A DNA stretch of 64,000 nt from Hyphomonadaceae bacterium (GCA_021731815.1 JAKFWO010000028.1:58881-122880), one strand, 5' to 3'. Shown: positions 8,625 through 18,249, numbered from the stretch's first letter. Translations and numbers: made by a program. The notes: generated by a model not told the origin, from the letters alone.

Positions 8625-9098
8625 ATGATGATCCGGCGTTTCAGGGCGGCGGATGCCGGCGCGCTCGCCGACCTGTTTCACGCGTCGGTCCGTGAGATCG
8701 GAGGGCGGGATTATTCCCCCGCGCAAGTCGCTGCGTGGTCGCCATCACCACCGGAGCCCGAAGACATCATTCGGCGGGCCGCAGGACGGATCGTCCTCAT
8801 AGCCGTGAATGCCGAAGATGAGCCCCTTGGATATATCGAGCTTGAGCCGAATGGCCATATCGATCATTTTTATTGCCGGCCCGACATCGTGGGTTCGGGA
8901 ATTGGCTCGGCCCTTTACGCGGCGCTGGAAGCCGAAGCGTCCCGGCTGGGCATCGCGATCCTGAGGGTGGAGGCCAGCGAGGCGGCGCGCCGGTTCTTTG
9001 AGCGCAAGGGATTCGTAATGGATTCCCGGAATGATTTCGTGGTCAACGGGGTTCCCATCCACAATTATCGAATGTCAAAGACGATTGGTGCAAGGTAA
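8625..9098 (+). CDS. GNAT family N-acetyltransferase
   Basis: This protein of about 157 residues has the GNAT fold. The central acetyl-CoA binding motif appears as [19 protein letters not shown] (R/Q-x-x-G-x-G/A type), followed by the strand [18 protein letters not shown], which is the typical C-terminal motif B. ATG codons at 8625 and 8628 are both possible, and an upstream in-frame GTG at 8607 is less likely. The substrate cannot be read from sequence. It sits alone between the carbonic anhydrase-like gene and tRNA-Ala. Confidence 0.8.
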   Translation: MMIRRFRAADAGALADLFHASVREIGGRDYSPAQVAAWSPSPPEPEDIIRRAAGRIVLIAVNAEDEPLGYIELEPNGHIDHFYCRPDIVGSGIGSALYAALEAEASRLGIAILRVEASEAARRFFERKGFVMDSRNDFVVNGVPIHNYRMSKTIGAR

Positions 9099-9185
9099 TC
9101 GAAGTCGCAAGGCATTTTCGGCCGATGATTCCCTGGCGACGGACACCACAATGGGCGGAGGCGTTCGAACCCGCTGCAAGGTGCC

Positions 9186-9214
9186 TTGACAGCATCAGGG
9201 GCGGGGCCCTATCT
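9186..9214 (+). promoter_or_regulatory. Housekeeping-type promoter of tRNA-Ala
   Basis: TTGACA (9186-9191), a 17-bp spacer and CTATCT (9209-9214) form a sigma-70-like promoter. The predicted transcription start near 9220 leaves about 50 nt of 5' leader before the mature tRNA at 9271. Confidence 0.65.
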
Positions 9215-9270
9215 CCGCGCTTCGTCCGGGGATGCCTGATGGCTGCTCCTTGCCGGACCGTGACGCGAAC

Positions 9271-9346
9271 GGGGCTGTAGCTCAGTTGGGAGAGCGCATC
9301 GTTCGCAATGATGAGGTCAGGGGTTCGATTCCCCTCAGCTCCACCA
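9271..9346 (+). tRNA. tRNA-Ala (anticodon CGC)
   Basis: A 76-nt cloverleaf with an encoded CCA end. The acceptor stem GGGGCTG pairs with CAGCTCC and contains the G3:U70 wobble that AlaRS recognises. The D arm is TAGCTCAGTTGGGAGAGC, and the anticodon stem CATCG/TGATG encloses the loop TTCGCAA with anticodon CGC, reading codon GCG. The T arm contains GGTTCGATTCC. The long open frame that runs through this gene into tsaE is incidental. Confidence 0.97.
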
Positions 9347-9366
9347 TTCGCGTCAGGAATTTGGTC

Positions 9367-9873
9367 GTGACCGAGCCCGTTTTTCCCCGGTTTTCAGCGC
9401 AGCGCACCCTTTCCGGCCCGGATGAAACCTCCCGATTGGGCGCGCGGCTGGCCGCAATCCTGCGGGCCGGCGATTGCCTGTGTTTGTCGGGCGATCTCGG
9501 GGCGGGAAAATCCGTACTGGCGCGCGGGCTGATCCAGGCACTCAGTGGCGAGGCGGACATACCAAGCCCCACTTTCACACTGGTGCAGACCTATCATTTC
9601 GGCCCCGGTCATCCGGATTGCGGAAAGGAGATCTGGCATGTCGATCTCTATCGGCTGGATTCGGGCGCGCCCGCGCAATGGGAGGAGCTCGGCCTCGCGG
9701 AGGCTTTCGGCACTGCGCTGGTCATTGTCGAATGGCCCGAGCGGCTGGGTTCGCTACGACCTGCGGGAAGCGGCGACATTCACCTGACCTTTGGGGTGAG
9801 GGAGGAAACGCGGATCGCACAGATTCAGACCTCCGGTGAAATGGCTGTGCGATGGACTGACTTTTTTTGCTGA
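9367..9873 (+). CDS. tsaE: tRNA threonylcarbamoyladenosine biosynthesis ATPase TsaE
   Basis: TsaE is the P-loop ATPase of the TsaBDE complex that makes t6A37 on ANN-decoding tRNAs. This protein of about 168 residues carries Walker A GDLGAGKS, the switch-like [18 protein letters not shown], and the Walker-B-like [10 protein letters not shown]. The frame stays open back through the tRNA gene, so the start is set by exclusion: GTG at 9367, with TTG at 9361 as the alternative, 20 bp or less after the tRNA CCA end. Co-transcription with the tRNA is likely. Confidence 0.9.
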   Translation: MTEPVFPRFSAQRTLSGPDETSRLGARLAAILRAGDCLCLSGDLGAGKSVLARGLIQALSGEADIPSPTFTLVQTYHFGPGHPDCGKEIWHVDLYRLDSGAPAQWEELGLAEAFGTALVIVEWPERLGSLRPAGSGDIHLTFGVREETRIAQIQTSGEMAVRWTDFFC

Positions 9874-9990
9874 GCGGTCAGTCTTTCAATCGAACGTTAA
9901 CGCTGACCGGCGAATGGTTCTGCTTGACTTTACTTTTGTTAAAGCGGCCGCGGAGGGGCGAATATTCGCACGCGCGCCGCGCAACGGATC

Positions 9991-11304
9991 ATGGCCATGG
10001 CGCAGGCTCTTTCCTCTTCTCCGGCGGCTTCTGCGATCATGTCGCCAAAAATCGCCGCGAACCCGGCGAAACCGCGCGCGGCTGTTGGCGCAAACAAAGC
10101 CGAACCAAAGCCCCCGCCATCGCCGAAACTGCATGCGCTGCTCGGGTTCCTGACCGTGACGGGCCTCGCCGGTGCAGGTGCGCTGCTGGTGGCGGCACTT
10201 GGTGATCCGGGTGCGGCCAGCCCGCGGCGGCATATCCGCTTTGCCGAAGACGTCCCCGCGCCGGTTCCGGCGTCCTGGGGTGCGTCTGCAGCGCCCGCCG
10301 GGCTGAAATCGCGCCTCTCGGCCGATGCCGAACTGGGCGCGGCAGAGATCGCCAGTGCCGATTTGCTCGCCGACAGCCTGATCGATCCCGCCGGGCTTGA
10401 CGCAGTGTCGGATGCCGGGATTGAGACCCCGCTTCCTCTGCCGACGGATAGCGGAAAGTTGCGTGCCTGGGGCTCGCATGAGGCAAAGGGACCCATTCCC
10501 TTGCCGAAAGCCCCGATCGCGGGCCTGCACAAGCAGGGACCGGAAGGCCTGTTGCCGGTGATCGCACCCGATGGGCGCACGCCGTTCAACGCCTATCGCC
10601 GCCCGTTCTCGGCCGCCGACCCCAAACCGCGGATCGCGCTGGTGCTGGGTGGGCTTGGGCTGAATTCCGAACTCACCCGCGCGGCCATTCGGGATTTGCC
10701 GCCCGAAATCACGCTGTCTTTCGTTCCCTATACCAGGGATTTGCAGAAATGGGTCGATAGCGCGCGCGCGTCGGGCCATGAAGTCCTGATCGAGGTTCCG
10801 CTTGAACCTTTTGATTATCCCGACAATGACACTGGGCCCTATACTTTGCTGGCCAATTCGGACCCCGCGGAGAATCAGAAGCGGCTTGAGTGGATTCTGG
10901 GCCGGGCGTCAGGGATTTTCGGGGCGGTCAATTATCAGGGGGCGAAATTCTCGGCGAGCCCGGCTTCCGTGCTTGCCTTGCAGAAGGAAATGGCCAAACG
11001 CGGGCTTGCCTTCATTCACAATGGCGGGCCCCAGCGTCAGGCTTTCGCGACGGAGGCCGAACGCGCACGCGCGCCCTTCGCCGCGGCCAACCGTGTGGTC
11101 GATGATCGCCCCTCGAAAGAGGGGATCGACCGCAATCTGCTGGAACTGGAGGCGCTTGCGCTGGATCGTGGCTCGGCCTTTGGTTCTGCCTTTGCCTATC
11201 CGGTGACCATAGAGCAATTGCGGGCCTGGGCCTCGGGCCTTGCCTCACGCGGATATGCTTTGGCTCCTGCCTCGGCTCTGGTTCAACGTCCGCCGAGCCA
11301 GTAA
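9991..11304 (+). CDS. Divergent polysaccharide deacetylase family protein
   Basis: This 437-residue protein has a Pro-rich cytoplasmic N-terminus, one transmembrane helix at about residues 48-70, a Pro/Ala-rich linker, and a C-terminal domain of about 220 residues with PRIALVLGGLGLNSELT, LSFVPY, GHEVLIEVPLEP and AFIHNGG. These are hallmarks of the divergent polysaccharide deacetylase group (COG2861). The usual NodB metal triad is not obvious. The gene sits 9 bp before rppH, an order common in alphaproteobacteria, where a CtpA protease gene often precedes it. Its substrate is unknown, and a cell-envelope role is inferred. Confidence 0.85.
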   Translation: MAMAQALSSSPAASAIMSPKIAANPAKPRAAVGANKAEPKPPPSPKLHALLGFLTVTGLAGAGALLVAALGDPGAASPRRHIRFAEDVPAPVPASWGASAAPAGLKSRLSADAELGAAEIASADLLADSLIDPAGLDAVSDAGIETPLPLPTDSGKLRAWGSHEAKGPIPLPKAPIAGLHKQGPEGLLPVIAPDGRTPFNAYRRPFSAADPKPRIALVLGGLGLNSELTRAAIRDLPPEITLSFVPYTRDLQKWVDSARASGHEVLIEVPLEPFDYPDNDTGPYTLLANSDPAENQKRLEWILGRASGIFGAVNYQGAKFSASPASVLALQKEMAKRGLAFIHNGGPQRQAFATEAERARAPFAAANRVVDDRPSKEGIDRNLLELEALALDRGSAFGSAFAYPVTIEQLRAWASGLASRGYALAPASALVQRPPSQ

Positions 11305-11313
11305 GCTCTGGCA

Positions 11314-11808
11314 ATGAGCACACCCGACGCAGAATCCTACCGGCCCAATGTCGGACTGGCGATCTTTAACAAGGAAGGCGGCGTGCTGATCGGACGGCGG
11401 ATGCGCGCGGCCGGGCCCTATCAATGGCAATTGCCGCAAGGCGGGATCGATGCGGGCGAGACCGCGGAGCAGGCAGCGTTGCGCGAATTGCGCGAGGAAA
11501 CGGGCCTGCAGTCCAAACATGTGGCGCTGCTCGCCGAAGCCACGGATTGGCTCTATTATGATTTCCCCGAACATGTCCGGGACAATCTGAGCGGGCGCTA
11601 TGTCGGGCAGAAACAGAAATGGTTCGCCTTCCGCCTGACCGGACGCGACAGGGATATTCGTCTCGATACCCACAAGCCAGAATTCGATATTTGGCGCTGG
11701 GCACGGCTCGAAGATACGCCCCATCTCGTGGTGCCGTTCAAGCGCCGGGTCTATGAAGCCATGGTGGGCTGGTTCTCGCCCTTTGCAGTGCCAGAATCCG
11801 GGGAATAG
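11314..11808 (+). CDS. rppH: RNA pyrophosphohydrolase RppH
   Basis: RppH removes pyrophosphate from the 5' triphosphate of mRNA and so triggers RNase E-dependent decay. The 164-residue protein has the Nudix box GGIDAGETAEQAALRELREETGL and the RppH-specific features YRPNVGLAIFN, WQLPQGG, WLYYDFP and GQKQKWF. Length is standard. It lies 9 bp after the deacetylase gene, probably in one operon. Confidence 0.93.
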   Translation: MSTPDAESYRPNVGLAIFNKEGGVLIGRRMRAAGPYQWQLPQGGIDAGETAEQAALRELREETGLQSKHVALLAEATDWLYYDFPEHVRDNLSGRYVGQKQKWFAFRLTGRDRDIRLDTHKPEFDIWRWARLEDTPHLVVPFKRRVYEAMVGWFSPFAVPESGE

Positions 11809-11885
11809 GCTGTTGCAAATCCGGGCGTGGGAGCGGCCGCCAGTGCATCACGCGCGCAGGTCCGGAGAGAAAAAAGGGGGCTTCG

Positions 11886-12527
11886 ATGTCGCAATCCCGC
11901 AAGCGGGAAATCAGCCAGCTGGTGATCGCCACGCATAATCCCGGGAAATTGGCGGAATTGCAGGCGCTTATGGTGCCTTTCGGGGTTGCAGCCCGGTCTG
12001 CGGCTGAATTTGGCCTCGCCGAACCCCTCGAAGATGCACCTGATTTTGTTGGCAATGCCCTGATCAAGGCGCGGGCCGCCTGCGCGGGGACCGGTCTGCC
12101 TGCGCTTTCCGATGATTCGGGGTTGGTCGTTCCTGCGCTTGGCGGCGCGCCGGGCATTTATTCGGCGCGCTGGGCGGGCGAGCGCAAGGATTTTTCTGCG
12201 GCAATGGCGAGAGTAGAGCACGAATTGACGCAGATGGAAGCGAGGGATTATCGGGCACATTTCGTGTGTGCCCTGGCACTTGTTTTTCCTGACGGGGACG
12301 AGCGAATCTATGAGGGCAAGGTGTTTGGCGAACTTGTTTTCCCTCCGCGAGGGAAGTTCGGCTTCGGTTACGATGCAATTTTCCGAAAGTTTGACATGAA
12401 TGCCACTTTCGGAGAAATCGAACCCGTCTATAAGCACGAAATCAGCCACCGTGCGGAGGCTTTTCGCTTTCTGATGGAGGATCTCTTTGGTGCGGACAGC
12501 AATGGAGCAGGCGAGTCGCGCCACTGA
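11886..12527 (+). CDS. rdgB: RdgB/HAM1 non-canonical purine NTP pyrophosphatase
   Basis: This 213-residue enzyme hydrolyses XTP, ITP and dITP to monophosphates and keeps deaminated purines out of nucleic acids. The family motifs are VIATHNPGKLAEL, LSDDSGLVVPALGGAPGIYSARWAG, and FGYDAIF near the C-terminus. The ATG at 11886 has AGGGGG about 5 bases upstream. The last 26 bases overlap hemW, so the two are translationally linked. The rdgB-hemW pairing is widespread. Confidence 0.95.
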   Translation: MSQSRKREISQLVIATHNPGKLAELQALMVPFGVAARSAAEFGLAEPLEDAPDFVGNALIKARAACAGTGLPALSDDSGLVVPALGGAPGIYSARWAGERKDFSAAMARVEHELTQMEARDYRAHFVCALALVFPDGDERIYEGKVFGELVFPPRGKFGFGYDAIFRKFDMNATFGEIEPVYKHEISHRAEAFRFLMEDLFGADSNGAGESRH

Positions 12528-13740
12528 TTTTCCAATCGTCGCGTCAGCTGCGGCCGAAGAAGCCCCACATCTGGAAGTATCGCCGGGGCGAAAAATTGCC
12601 GGGCGGGAGCTCGGAATCTATGTGCATTGGCCATATTGCACGAAAATCTGCCCCTATTGCGATTTCAATGTCTATCGGGATCGCGGCGCGGACCATTCTG
12701 CGCTGGCGGGCGCAATTCTGGTTGATCTCTCCGCGCAGCGTCGGCTTTCGGGACAGCGACCGGTCCAGTCGATCTATTTCGGCGGCGGCAGCCCGGCCTT
12801 GATGCGCCCGCGCGACATTGCCGCGATCATCGCAACGGTCGATACCCTGTGGGGGCTCGTCGCAGAGGCGGAAATCTCGCTTGAATGCAATCCGACGGAC
12901 CTCGGTTCCGCGGGACTCGAAGCCCTGCGGGGAGCCGGAATCAACCGCCTGTCGGTCGGGGTGCAGGCCTTTGATGATGCGGGGCTCAAAAGCCTCGGCC
13001 GGCACCACAATCGGGCCGACGCCATTCGAACCGTGACGGATGCGCAGCAACATTTCGAACGCGTCAGCCTCGATTTGATCTATGCGCGGCCGGGGCAGAA
13101 GCTGGAGGAATGGCGGCGGGAACTCGGTTTCGCACTCGATCTGGGGGTCGAGCATGTTTCGCTGTATGAGCTGACCATCGAGCCTGACACCGCCTTTGGC
13201 CGAAAGGCGCGTCGCGGGGCCCTGCCCCGCACCGTGGATCCGCTGGAGGATTTCTTTTGCTCGACGAGAGAGATTGCCGCGAATAGCGGTTATGCGCCAT
13301 ATGAGGTCTCGAATTTCGCCCGGACACCCGAGGCGCAAGCGCGGCACAATCTGCTCTATTGGCGCGCCCAGGACTGGGTCGGGGTTGGACCCGGAGCCCA
13401 TGGACGATTGACCCGGCCCGAAGGTCGGATGGCGCTCACCGCCTTCTCACGGCCCGATCTCTATATCGAGGGGGCCGAACGCGGCAATTGCTTTGAGGAA
13501 GCGGATATTCTCAGTTCCGCCGACGCTGGCAATGAAGCGCTGTTATTCGGGTTGCGGCTGGCCGAGGGCATCGATCGCGCCTTTCTCCGGGATGTGGCGG
13601 GACGCGATTGCGATGCGGCGGAATTCGCCCAATTGCAGGCAGACGGCGTGCTCGAGAAGTCCAGCCAGCGCATTCGCGCCACTGAACGAGGGGCGGGACT
13701 GGCAGACGCACTGGCTCGCCGGCTGGCTTTCCGGCATTGA
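12502..13740 (+). CDS. hemW: Radical SAM heme chaperone HemW
   Basis: HemW is a radical-SAM protein that inserts heme into respiratory enzymes. It was long misannotated as an oxygen-independent coproporphyrinogen oxidase. The 412-residue product has YVHWPYCTKICPYCDFN with the CxxxCxxC cluster ligands at about residues 46, 50 and 53, the SAM-binding GGGSP segment, and the typical GVQAFDD and HVSLYELTIEPDT stretches. The ATG at 12502 is preferred, and in-frame TTG/GTG codons up to 15 bases upstream are possible. It overlaps rdgB by 26 bp and converges on ruvX with a 42-bp gap. Confidence 0.93.
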   Translation: MEQASRATDFPIVASAAAEEAPHLEVSPGRKIAGRELGIYVHWPYCTKICPYCDFNVYRDRGADHSALAGAILVDLSAQRRLSGQRPVQSIYFGGGSPALMRPRDIAAIIATVDTLWGLVAEAEISLECNPTDLGSAGLEALRGAGINRLSVGVQAFDDAGLKSLGRHHNRADAIRTVTDAQQHFERVSLDLIYARPGQKLEEWRRELGFALDLGVEHVSLYELTIEPDTAFGRKARRGALPRTVDPLEDFFCSTREIAANSGYAPYEVSNFARTPEAQARHNLLYWRAQDWVGVGPGAHGRLTRPEGRMALTAFSRPDLYIEGAERGNCFEEADILSSADAGNEALLFGLRLAEGIDRAFLRDVAGRDCDAAEFAQLQADGVLEKSSQRIRATERGAGLADALARRLAFRH

Positions 13741-13782
13741 GTGATTGCGTTCAGTTTCGCGGAAGGCCGTCCGGATGCGGCA

Positions 13783-14274
13783 TCACAGATTTCCAAGTGC
13801 GTCGATCGCGCCCTGAAGGATATAGGCGGCGGCGGTCTCGTCGATAATTTCGGCACGCCTGCGTCGCGAGGCATCGCCTTCGATCAGGCTGCGGGTTACA
13901 GCCGCGGTCGACAGGCGTTCGTCCCATAACAGAGTCGGTCGCTCGAAGCGGGCGGCAAGAAAATGTGCAAGGGCCGCCGATTTTTGGGCGGCGGGTCCGC
14001 TCCGCCCGTCGAGATTGCGCGCCCATCCAACCACGATTCCCGCGAGCGACCGTCCGGCGAGCGCGGCGACCATACCCGAATAATCCTGTTCTCTTCGTGT
14101 CTTCGAAAGTGTGGCAAGGGGGGAGGCGATCAGGCGTTGCGCATCGCTGATGGCGAGCCCGATGCGTCGGTCGCCCGGGTCGACACCCAGCAGCGCGCCT
14201 TTCACTGGCAGTTCCGCGTAAAATTCCCGCAGATCCCGAAAAGGGCGTGAGGGGGAATGGGGTGGGGAGATCAT
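13783..14274 (-). CDS. ruvX: Putative pre-16S rRNA nuclease / Holliday junction resolvase RuvX (YqgF)
   Basis: The 163-residue protein has an RNase H-like fold. The first strand reads GALLGVDPGDRRIGLAISD with the catalytic Asp, the middle has GIVVGWARNLDG, and the C-terminal acidic region is WDERLST and IIDETAAAYILQ. YqgF-family proteins process the 5' end of 16S rRNA, and a resolvase role has also been proposed. The ATG at 14274 overlaps the stop codon of the upstream dehydratase gene as ATGA, so translation is coupled. Confidence 0.92.
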   Translation of the reverse strand: MISPPHSPSRPFRDLREFYAELPVKGALLGVDPGDRRIGLAISDAQRLIASPLATLSKTRREQDYSGMVAALAGRSLAGIVVGWARNLDGRSGPAAQKSAALAHFLAARFERPTLLWDERLSTAAVTRSLIEGDASRRRRAEIIDETAAAYILQGAIDALGNL

Positions 14275-16253
14275 TCAGCGGCCTGGACAGCCGCTCCACC
14301 GGGTCGCATCGTTTCGACCACGTCGTCATATGGGGAACCCGGCGCGGGATCCCCCCGGCCGACCAATTGCGTGAGGAGGCGCGTCACCGTCGCGTCGTCC
14401 CGCCGACGCGCCGCGGAGATCAGGCCACGGATTTCTCTCAGCAGGATTTCCGAATCCCTGCGAGGGAATTGAAGCGACAACACGCCGTCAACCTCGGTGA
14501 CCGAAAGGCTTTCAAAGGAATAATGCAGTTTTTCCTGCAATTTCTCGCCCCGGCGCAGTCCCTGATAGACGATGGGAATCGTGGCATTTGGTGCGCCGCC
14601 CACCAATTGGATCATGCGCCTCGCGAGCGTTTCAACGCGCACGGGTTCACCCATATCGAGCAGAAAACCCTTCGATCCTTCCCCATTTCGGGCGAGCGCC
14701 GCGGCGCTGAGGACCAATCCGCCCGCTTCGGGCGCCGTCATGAAATATCGCTCCATATCCTTGTGGGTGACCGTCACTGGCCCGCCCGCCCTGATCTGTC
14801 GTTCAAAGGTCTCGGCGACGGACCCATTGGACCCGAGGACATTGCCGAAGCGGACAAAGGCGGTTCCAAGCACGCAGGGACCATGACTGGCTGGCTGCCA
14901 GGCCGAGAGCAGCAATTCGCCCACCCGCTTGGTTGCTCCCATCACACTGGCCGGCTCGACCGCCTTATCCGTTGAAATGAAAACAAATTCCGTGGCTCCG
15001 CACATATCGGCGGCCTCAAGGGTCTGAATCAGCCCCATGATATTGGTCAGCACCGCCTCGGCGGGGTTATGCTCCATCAGAGGAACATGCTTGAGCGCGG
15101 CGGCATGCAACACGACCTGGGGCCGGAATTGCTGCATTACCTGATTGAGATGTTCGGGATCACGTACATCACCAAGCACGGGAACCGATTCCACCCCCAG
15201 CGCGGCGATGTCAGCCTCGGTCCGGAACAGATTATATTCGGAAGAATCGTACAAAACGAGCTTTGCCGCACCCAATTGTGCGGCCTGGCGCGACAGTTCG
15301 GAACCAATCGTTCCGCCTGCGCCCGTGATCAATACTACCCTGTTCCGGACCAGGGCGCGCGAATAGCCGGGATCGAGCTGGCGGGGCTTGCGCGGCAGAA
15401 GATCGGAATAATGCAGACCCGCCAGAATAGTGCGGGATTCACCATTCATGGCGCTGCGTAAAATGGGAGCCCCGGTTTCAGCCGCTGCCGACAGGGCAAA
15501 GTCCAGCGCCACCGGGTCTGAATGAGGCAGGGCGAGGACGAGTTGCGGGTTTCCGCCGCTGCGGCGAGCCGCCGTAATTTCCGCTCCCAGTCGGCGCGGG
15601 TGCAAAACCTTGACGCCGGCGATTGCCCGACCATGCGCGCGCGCCGACAGATCGATGATGGCTATGGGTCTCCACGGGCGGGGGTTGAGTTTTCGCGCGG
15701 CCGAAACCATGCCCGCCGCAATGTCGGTGTCCCCGATCAGCACGACCAGAGGCGCACCGTGCAATTGCTTGTTGAGAGCCGCGAGGACATCGCCCGACAG
15801 CATCGAACGCCCGATCGCCCGGGTAAAAATGAGCATGACCGTCAGTGCGGGAGCAGCGAGTATGACAGGCCACATTTTGAGCCCGTCGACGCTGATGCAT
15901 ACGGCGAGGATCGGAACAAACAAAAAGAGGCTGAGCGCGCCGGCCCGGGCAAGGCGCGAAACATCCCCGCTGGAGGCATAGCGCCACACGCCACGCGGGG
16001 TGCCAACAAGCAGCGCCGCGATCCCTGCTGCGGCCCCAAACCCGCACCCTGCCCGCAAGACCGGAGCCCAGTCTGATTCGTGACCCGCCAAGGCGATGCA
16101 CAAAGAGGCGAGAGCCCCGGAAATCAGCAATGCGAGTACAAGGTCGAAGACCCAGGTGGCGACCATAGGCAAGATCGCACCGCGATCAATTCCCGAGATT
16201 CCCGCCACCAATCGTTCCACCGGTCCACCTGGTTCCGTGCGTCTGTTACCCAT
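14271..16253 (-). CDS. Membrane-bound nucleotide-sugar 4,6-dehydratase (CapD/WbpM family)
   Basis: This 660-residue protein has four N-terminal transmembrane helices (roughly residues 30-150), a first Rossmann-like domain with VVLIGDTDIAAGM (about 170-182), and a second extended short-chain dehydrogenase domain with the NAD motif TGAGGTIGS (about 310-318), STDKA (about 427-431) and MGATK (about 438-442). Met in place of the Tyr of the YxxxK motif is typical of the large WbpM-like UDP-GlcNAc 4,6-dehydratases that start O-antigen or capsule sugar synthesis. ATG at 16253 or the adjacent GTG at 16256 can start it. It overlaps the heparinase-like gene upstream by 8 bp and ruvX downstream. Confidence 0.88.
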   Translation of the reverse strand: MGNRRTEPGGPVERLVAGISGIDRGAILPMVATWVFDLVLALLISGALASLCIALAGHESDWAPVLRAGCGFGAAAGIAALLVGTPRGVWRYASSGDVSRLARAGALSLFLFVPILAVCISVDGLKMWPVILAAPALTVMLIFTRAIGRSMLSGDVLAALNKQLHGAPLVVLIGDTDIAAGMVSAARKLNPRPWRPIAIIDLSARAHGRAIAGVKVLHPRRLGAEITAARRSGGNPQLVLALPHSDPVALDFALSAAAETGAPILRSAMNGESRTILAGLHYSDLLPRKPRQLDPGYSRALVRNRVVLITGAGGTIGSELSRQAAQLGAAKLVLYDSSEYNLFRTEADIAALGVESVPVLGDVRDPEHLNQVMQQFRPQVVLHAAALKHVPLMEHNPAEAVLTNIMGLIQTLEAADMCGATEFVFISTDKAVEPASVMGATKRVGELLLSAWQPASHGPCVLGTAFVRFGNVLGSNGSVAETFERQIRAGGPVTVTHKDMERYFMTAPEAGGLVLSAAALARNGEGSKGFLLDMGEPVRVETLARRMIQLVGGAPNATIPIVYQGLRRGEKLQEKLHYSFESLSVTEVDGVLSLQFPRRDSEILLREIRGLISAARRRDDATVTRLLTQLVGRGDPAPGSPYDDVVETMRPGGAAVQAAE

Positions 16254-17991
16254 CACCGTTCATTCGCGTGAAAGACCACAGAATTTGATTTGATGCCCCG
16301 TTGCCCGATCCGTTCGGCTCGGCCCACGCATTTATTACAATTTGTAATATCTTTTGGCGATGCCCTTTGCCAGCGAAATAGTAACTTTCTGCGATGGCCA
16401 GCTCGCCGGCACTGCAACGGAATTGCCAATTTTCGACAGCGTTCACAGAAAAATTGAAGCGGTTCTCGCCCGATTTGCCTGTCCATTCCGCTCCCGGGGC
16501 GAAATGGAACCGGATTTGCCACGGTATTAACGAATCGGAGGGTGATTTTCCGTCGTTAAGCGGGCGAAACAATGAATCCTCTCCGCGCAGGATCGGCTGG
16601 TGGCGATGGAGATAGAGCCGGCGTCGATGCGCGAAGCCAAAGCGTGAACGCCAGCCATCGTGCTGGGCTTCGATCCAGGTCTGGTCATCTTCCTCAAGGC
16701 GCCGCGCGTGAATGGAGGGCAATGGTGCCCATCGCCGGTGATCGATTTCGGCGGGCTCGGCCTTGAGTTCAGCCACGCGCCGGACGCTGTCTTCGCCATT
16801 CACCGTCGCCGTGGAATGGGCTCTGCCGGAGGCCAGTGCGTCAGCGAGTTCGGTACTTGCCCAGACCGGTTGGCCGCACGCGGTGACGATACGCCCCGCT
16901 GCCGATGAGAGTGAAAAGGCCAGGGCACTGGCATGGGCCGTCTCATCCCAGGGCGGGGGCGGGATGTCGCCGACATCAAATAGCGCGAGGATATCTGCGG
17001 TTTCGAGTTTTTGCAGGCCCGACAGCCGCGTCCAGCCAAATTTTCGGGCGGGGGGATCGTAGCGTGCAAGCAGGGTTGCAAGGCCGGGTCCATCGCCCTC
17101 GCTGCCGCCGTTCATGGGGGGCAGGCCCCCGTCCGGTTGACGCAGGAAATACAAAAAGGCGACGATGCGCGCGCTGAACTTGCCAATTGCTTCCGGGACC
17201 GAAAGGCCACGTCGCAGCAGCAATTCCTCGCTCATTGCGAGGTCGAACAACATCCCGGCCAAATGCTCCGGGTTGCGGCTGACATGGCTGCCATCGGCGA
17301 AGATCTCGCGGGCGAGCACCGCCTTCATCCCTTCAAGTCCGATCGCGAGGGTCGCCTCTTGCCCGACAACGCAGGCACCAGCCAGGATCAGGGCGATGGA
17401 TCGGCGCCAATCCGGGGAAACCGAATCGTCTTCGGAATGCACGATCAACAATTTCACGCTGCGGCCGAAGGCATGCATTACCCCGGCCGCGAGGTCAGGA
17501 TCTGCGGATCCAATCACGTTGCGTCCCGAAGACAACAGGTGGATGACACGCTCGGCCGCAAGATCGGGACCCCATTCAGGCCCATATTCGGTACCAAAAT
17601 GCTCGAGCCAGTTGACCGATAATGATTCAGCGAGCTCAGAACCGCCCGGCGCTCCCGACAGGTCTCTTAGCCACTGAAACGAATGCGCGTAATGAAACAG
17701 CGGCTTGTGGCGCGAAAGATGCTGGAACCAATTGGCCCCGTCCCTGCGGACCCGGAGCGGTCCGAGGCTCCATTCCCCGGCAGCGAGTGACGCCGCGAGA
17801 GATGCGTCGGGCGATCGCAAATCGCGTGCATAGGCAGCGATTTCGAGGGTGTTCGAAAGACTTCGCGAACCCTGTGTGTCCATTTCCATCCTGGTTCCGG
17901 ATTCAGCCAGTCCGAGCGCTGCCAATCGCGTCAATTGGTCCTTGGCGCGCCGGGACGACTTTCCAAAGATGTCGAATTCGCCTGTGGGCAC
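16246..17991 (-). CDS. Heparinase II/III family protein
   Basis: This 581-residue protein has the alpha/alpha-toroid N-terminal half (for example GPEWGPDLAAERVIHLLSS and FADGSHVSRNPEHLAGML) and a C-terminal beta-sandwich with YLHRHQPILRGEDSLF, as in the cytosolic heparinase II/III-like proteins of alphaproteobacteria. It has no signal peptide. In this class the gene usually follows rpe, as it does here, 258 bp downstream. The substrate is unknown, and a role in glycan turnover is inferred. GTG at 17991 is preferred because the Arg/Leu-rich lead region fits the family, and ATG codons at 17889 and 17883 are alternatives. Confidence 0.82.
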   Translation of the reverse strand: MPTGEFDIFGKSSRRAKDQLTRLAALGLAESGTRMEMDTQGSRSLSNTLEIAAYARDLRSPDASLAASLAAGEWSLGPLRVRRDGANWFQHLSRHKPLFHYAHSFQWLRDLSGAPGGSELAESLSVNWLEHFGTEYGPEWGPDLAAERVIHLLSSGRNVIGSADPDLAAGVMHAFGRSVKLLIVHSEDDSVSPDWRRSIALILAGACVVGQEATLAIGLEGMKAVLAREIFADGSHVSRNPEHLAGMLFDLAMSEELLLRRGLSVPEAIGKFSARIVAFLYFLRQPDGGLPPMNGGSEGDGPGLATLLARYDPPARKFGWTRLSGLQKLETADILALFDVGDIPPPPWDETAHASALAFSLSSAAGRIVTACGQPVWASTELADALASGRAHSTATVNGEDSVRRVAELKAEPAEIDHRRWAPLPSIHARRLEEDDQTWIEAQHDGWRSRFGFAHRRRLYLHRHQPILRGEDSLFRPLNDGKSPSDSLIPWQIRFHFAPGAEWTGKSGENRFNFSVNAVENWQFRCSAGELAIAESYYFAGKGHRQKILQIVINAWAEPNGSGNGASNQILWSFTRMNGDG

Positions 17992-18188
17992 GATTCGATC
18001 CTGACACGTTCGTTCGGAGCCAAACCGACATCTGCTTTCCGGCTGAATGCGCTCACACCGGATTCGTCAGCGCCGCACTCGAATGCACTGCACACGCGCC
18101 TCAACAAAGTCCATTGTCGCTAACCGTGGCCCCCCCGGGGGACAGCCAATCCCGGATTCCATGCGCTGCGAACCGCCGGGCGTCAATC

Positions 18189-18218
18189 CTTTGTTGCTCA
18201 GGCCTTTGTTGCTCAGGC
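18189..18218. repeat. 15-bp tandem duplication in the rpe-heparinase gap
   Basis: CTTTGTTGCTCAGGC occurs twice head-to-tail without mismatch. The rest of the 258-bp gap (17992-18249) contains no convincing gene, terminator or promoter. Confidence 0.9.
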
Positions 18219-18249
18219 TTTCGCTTTCCAGTTACGCAGATCGGGCCCG

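Noticed and set aside
9232..9366. Upstream extension of tsaE through the tRNA gene
   Set aside because: The segment translates the tRNA-Ala itself, and tsaE similarity begins only after 9367.
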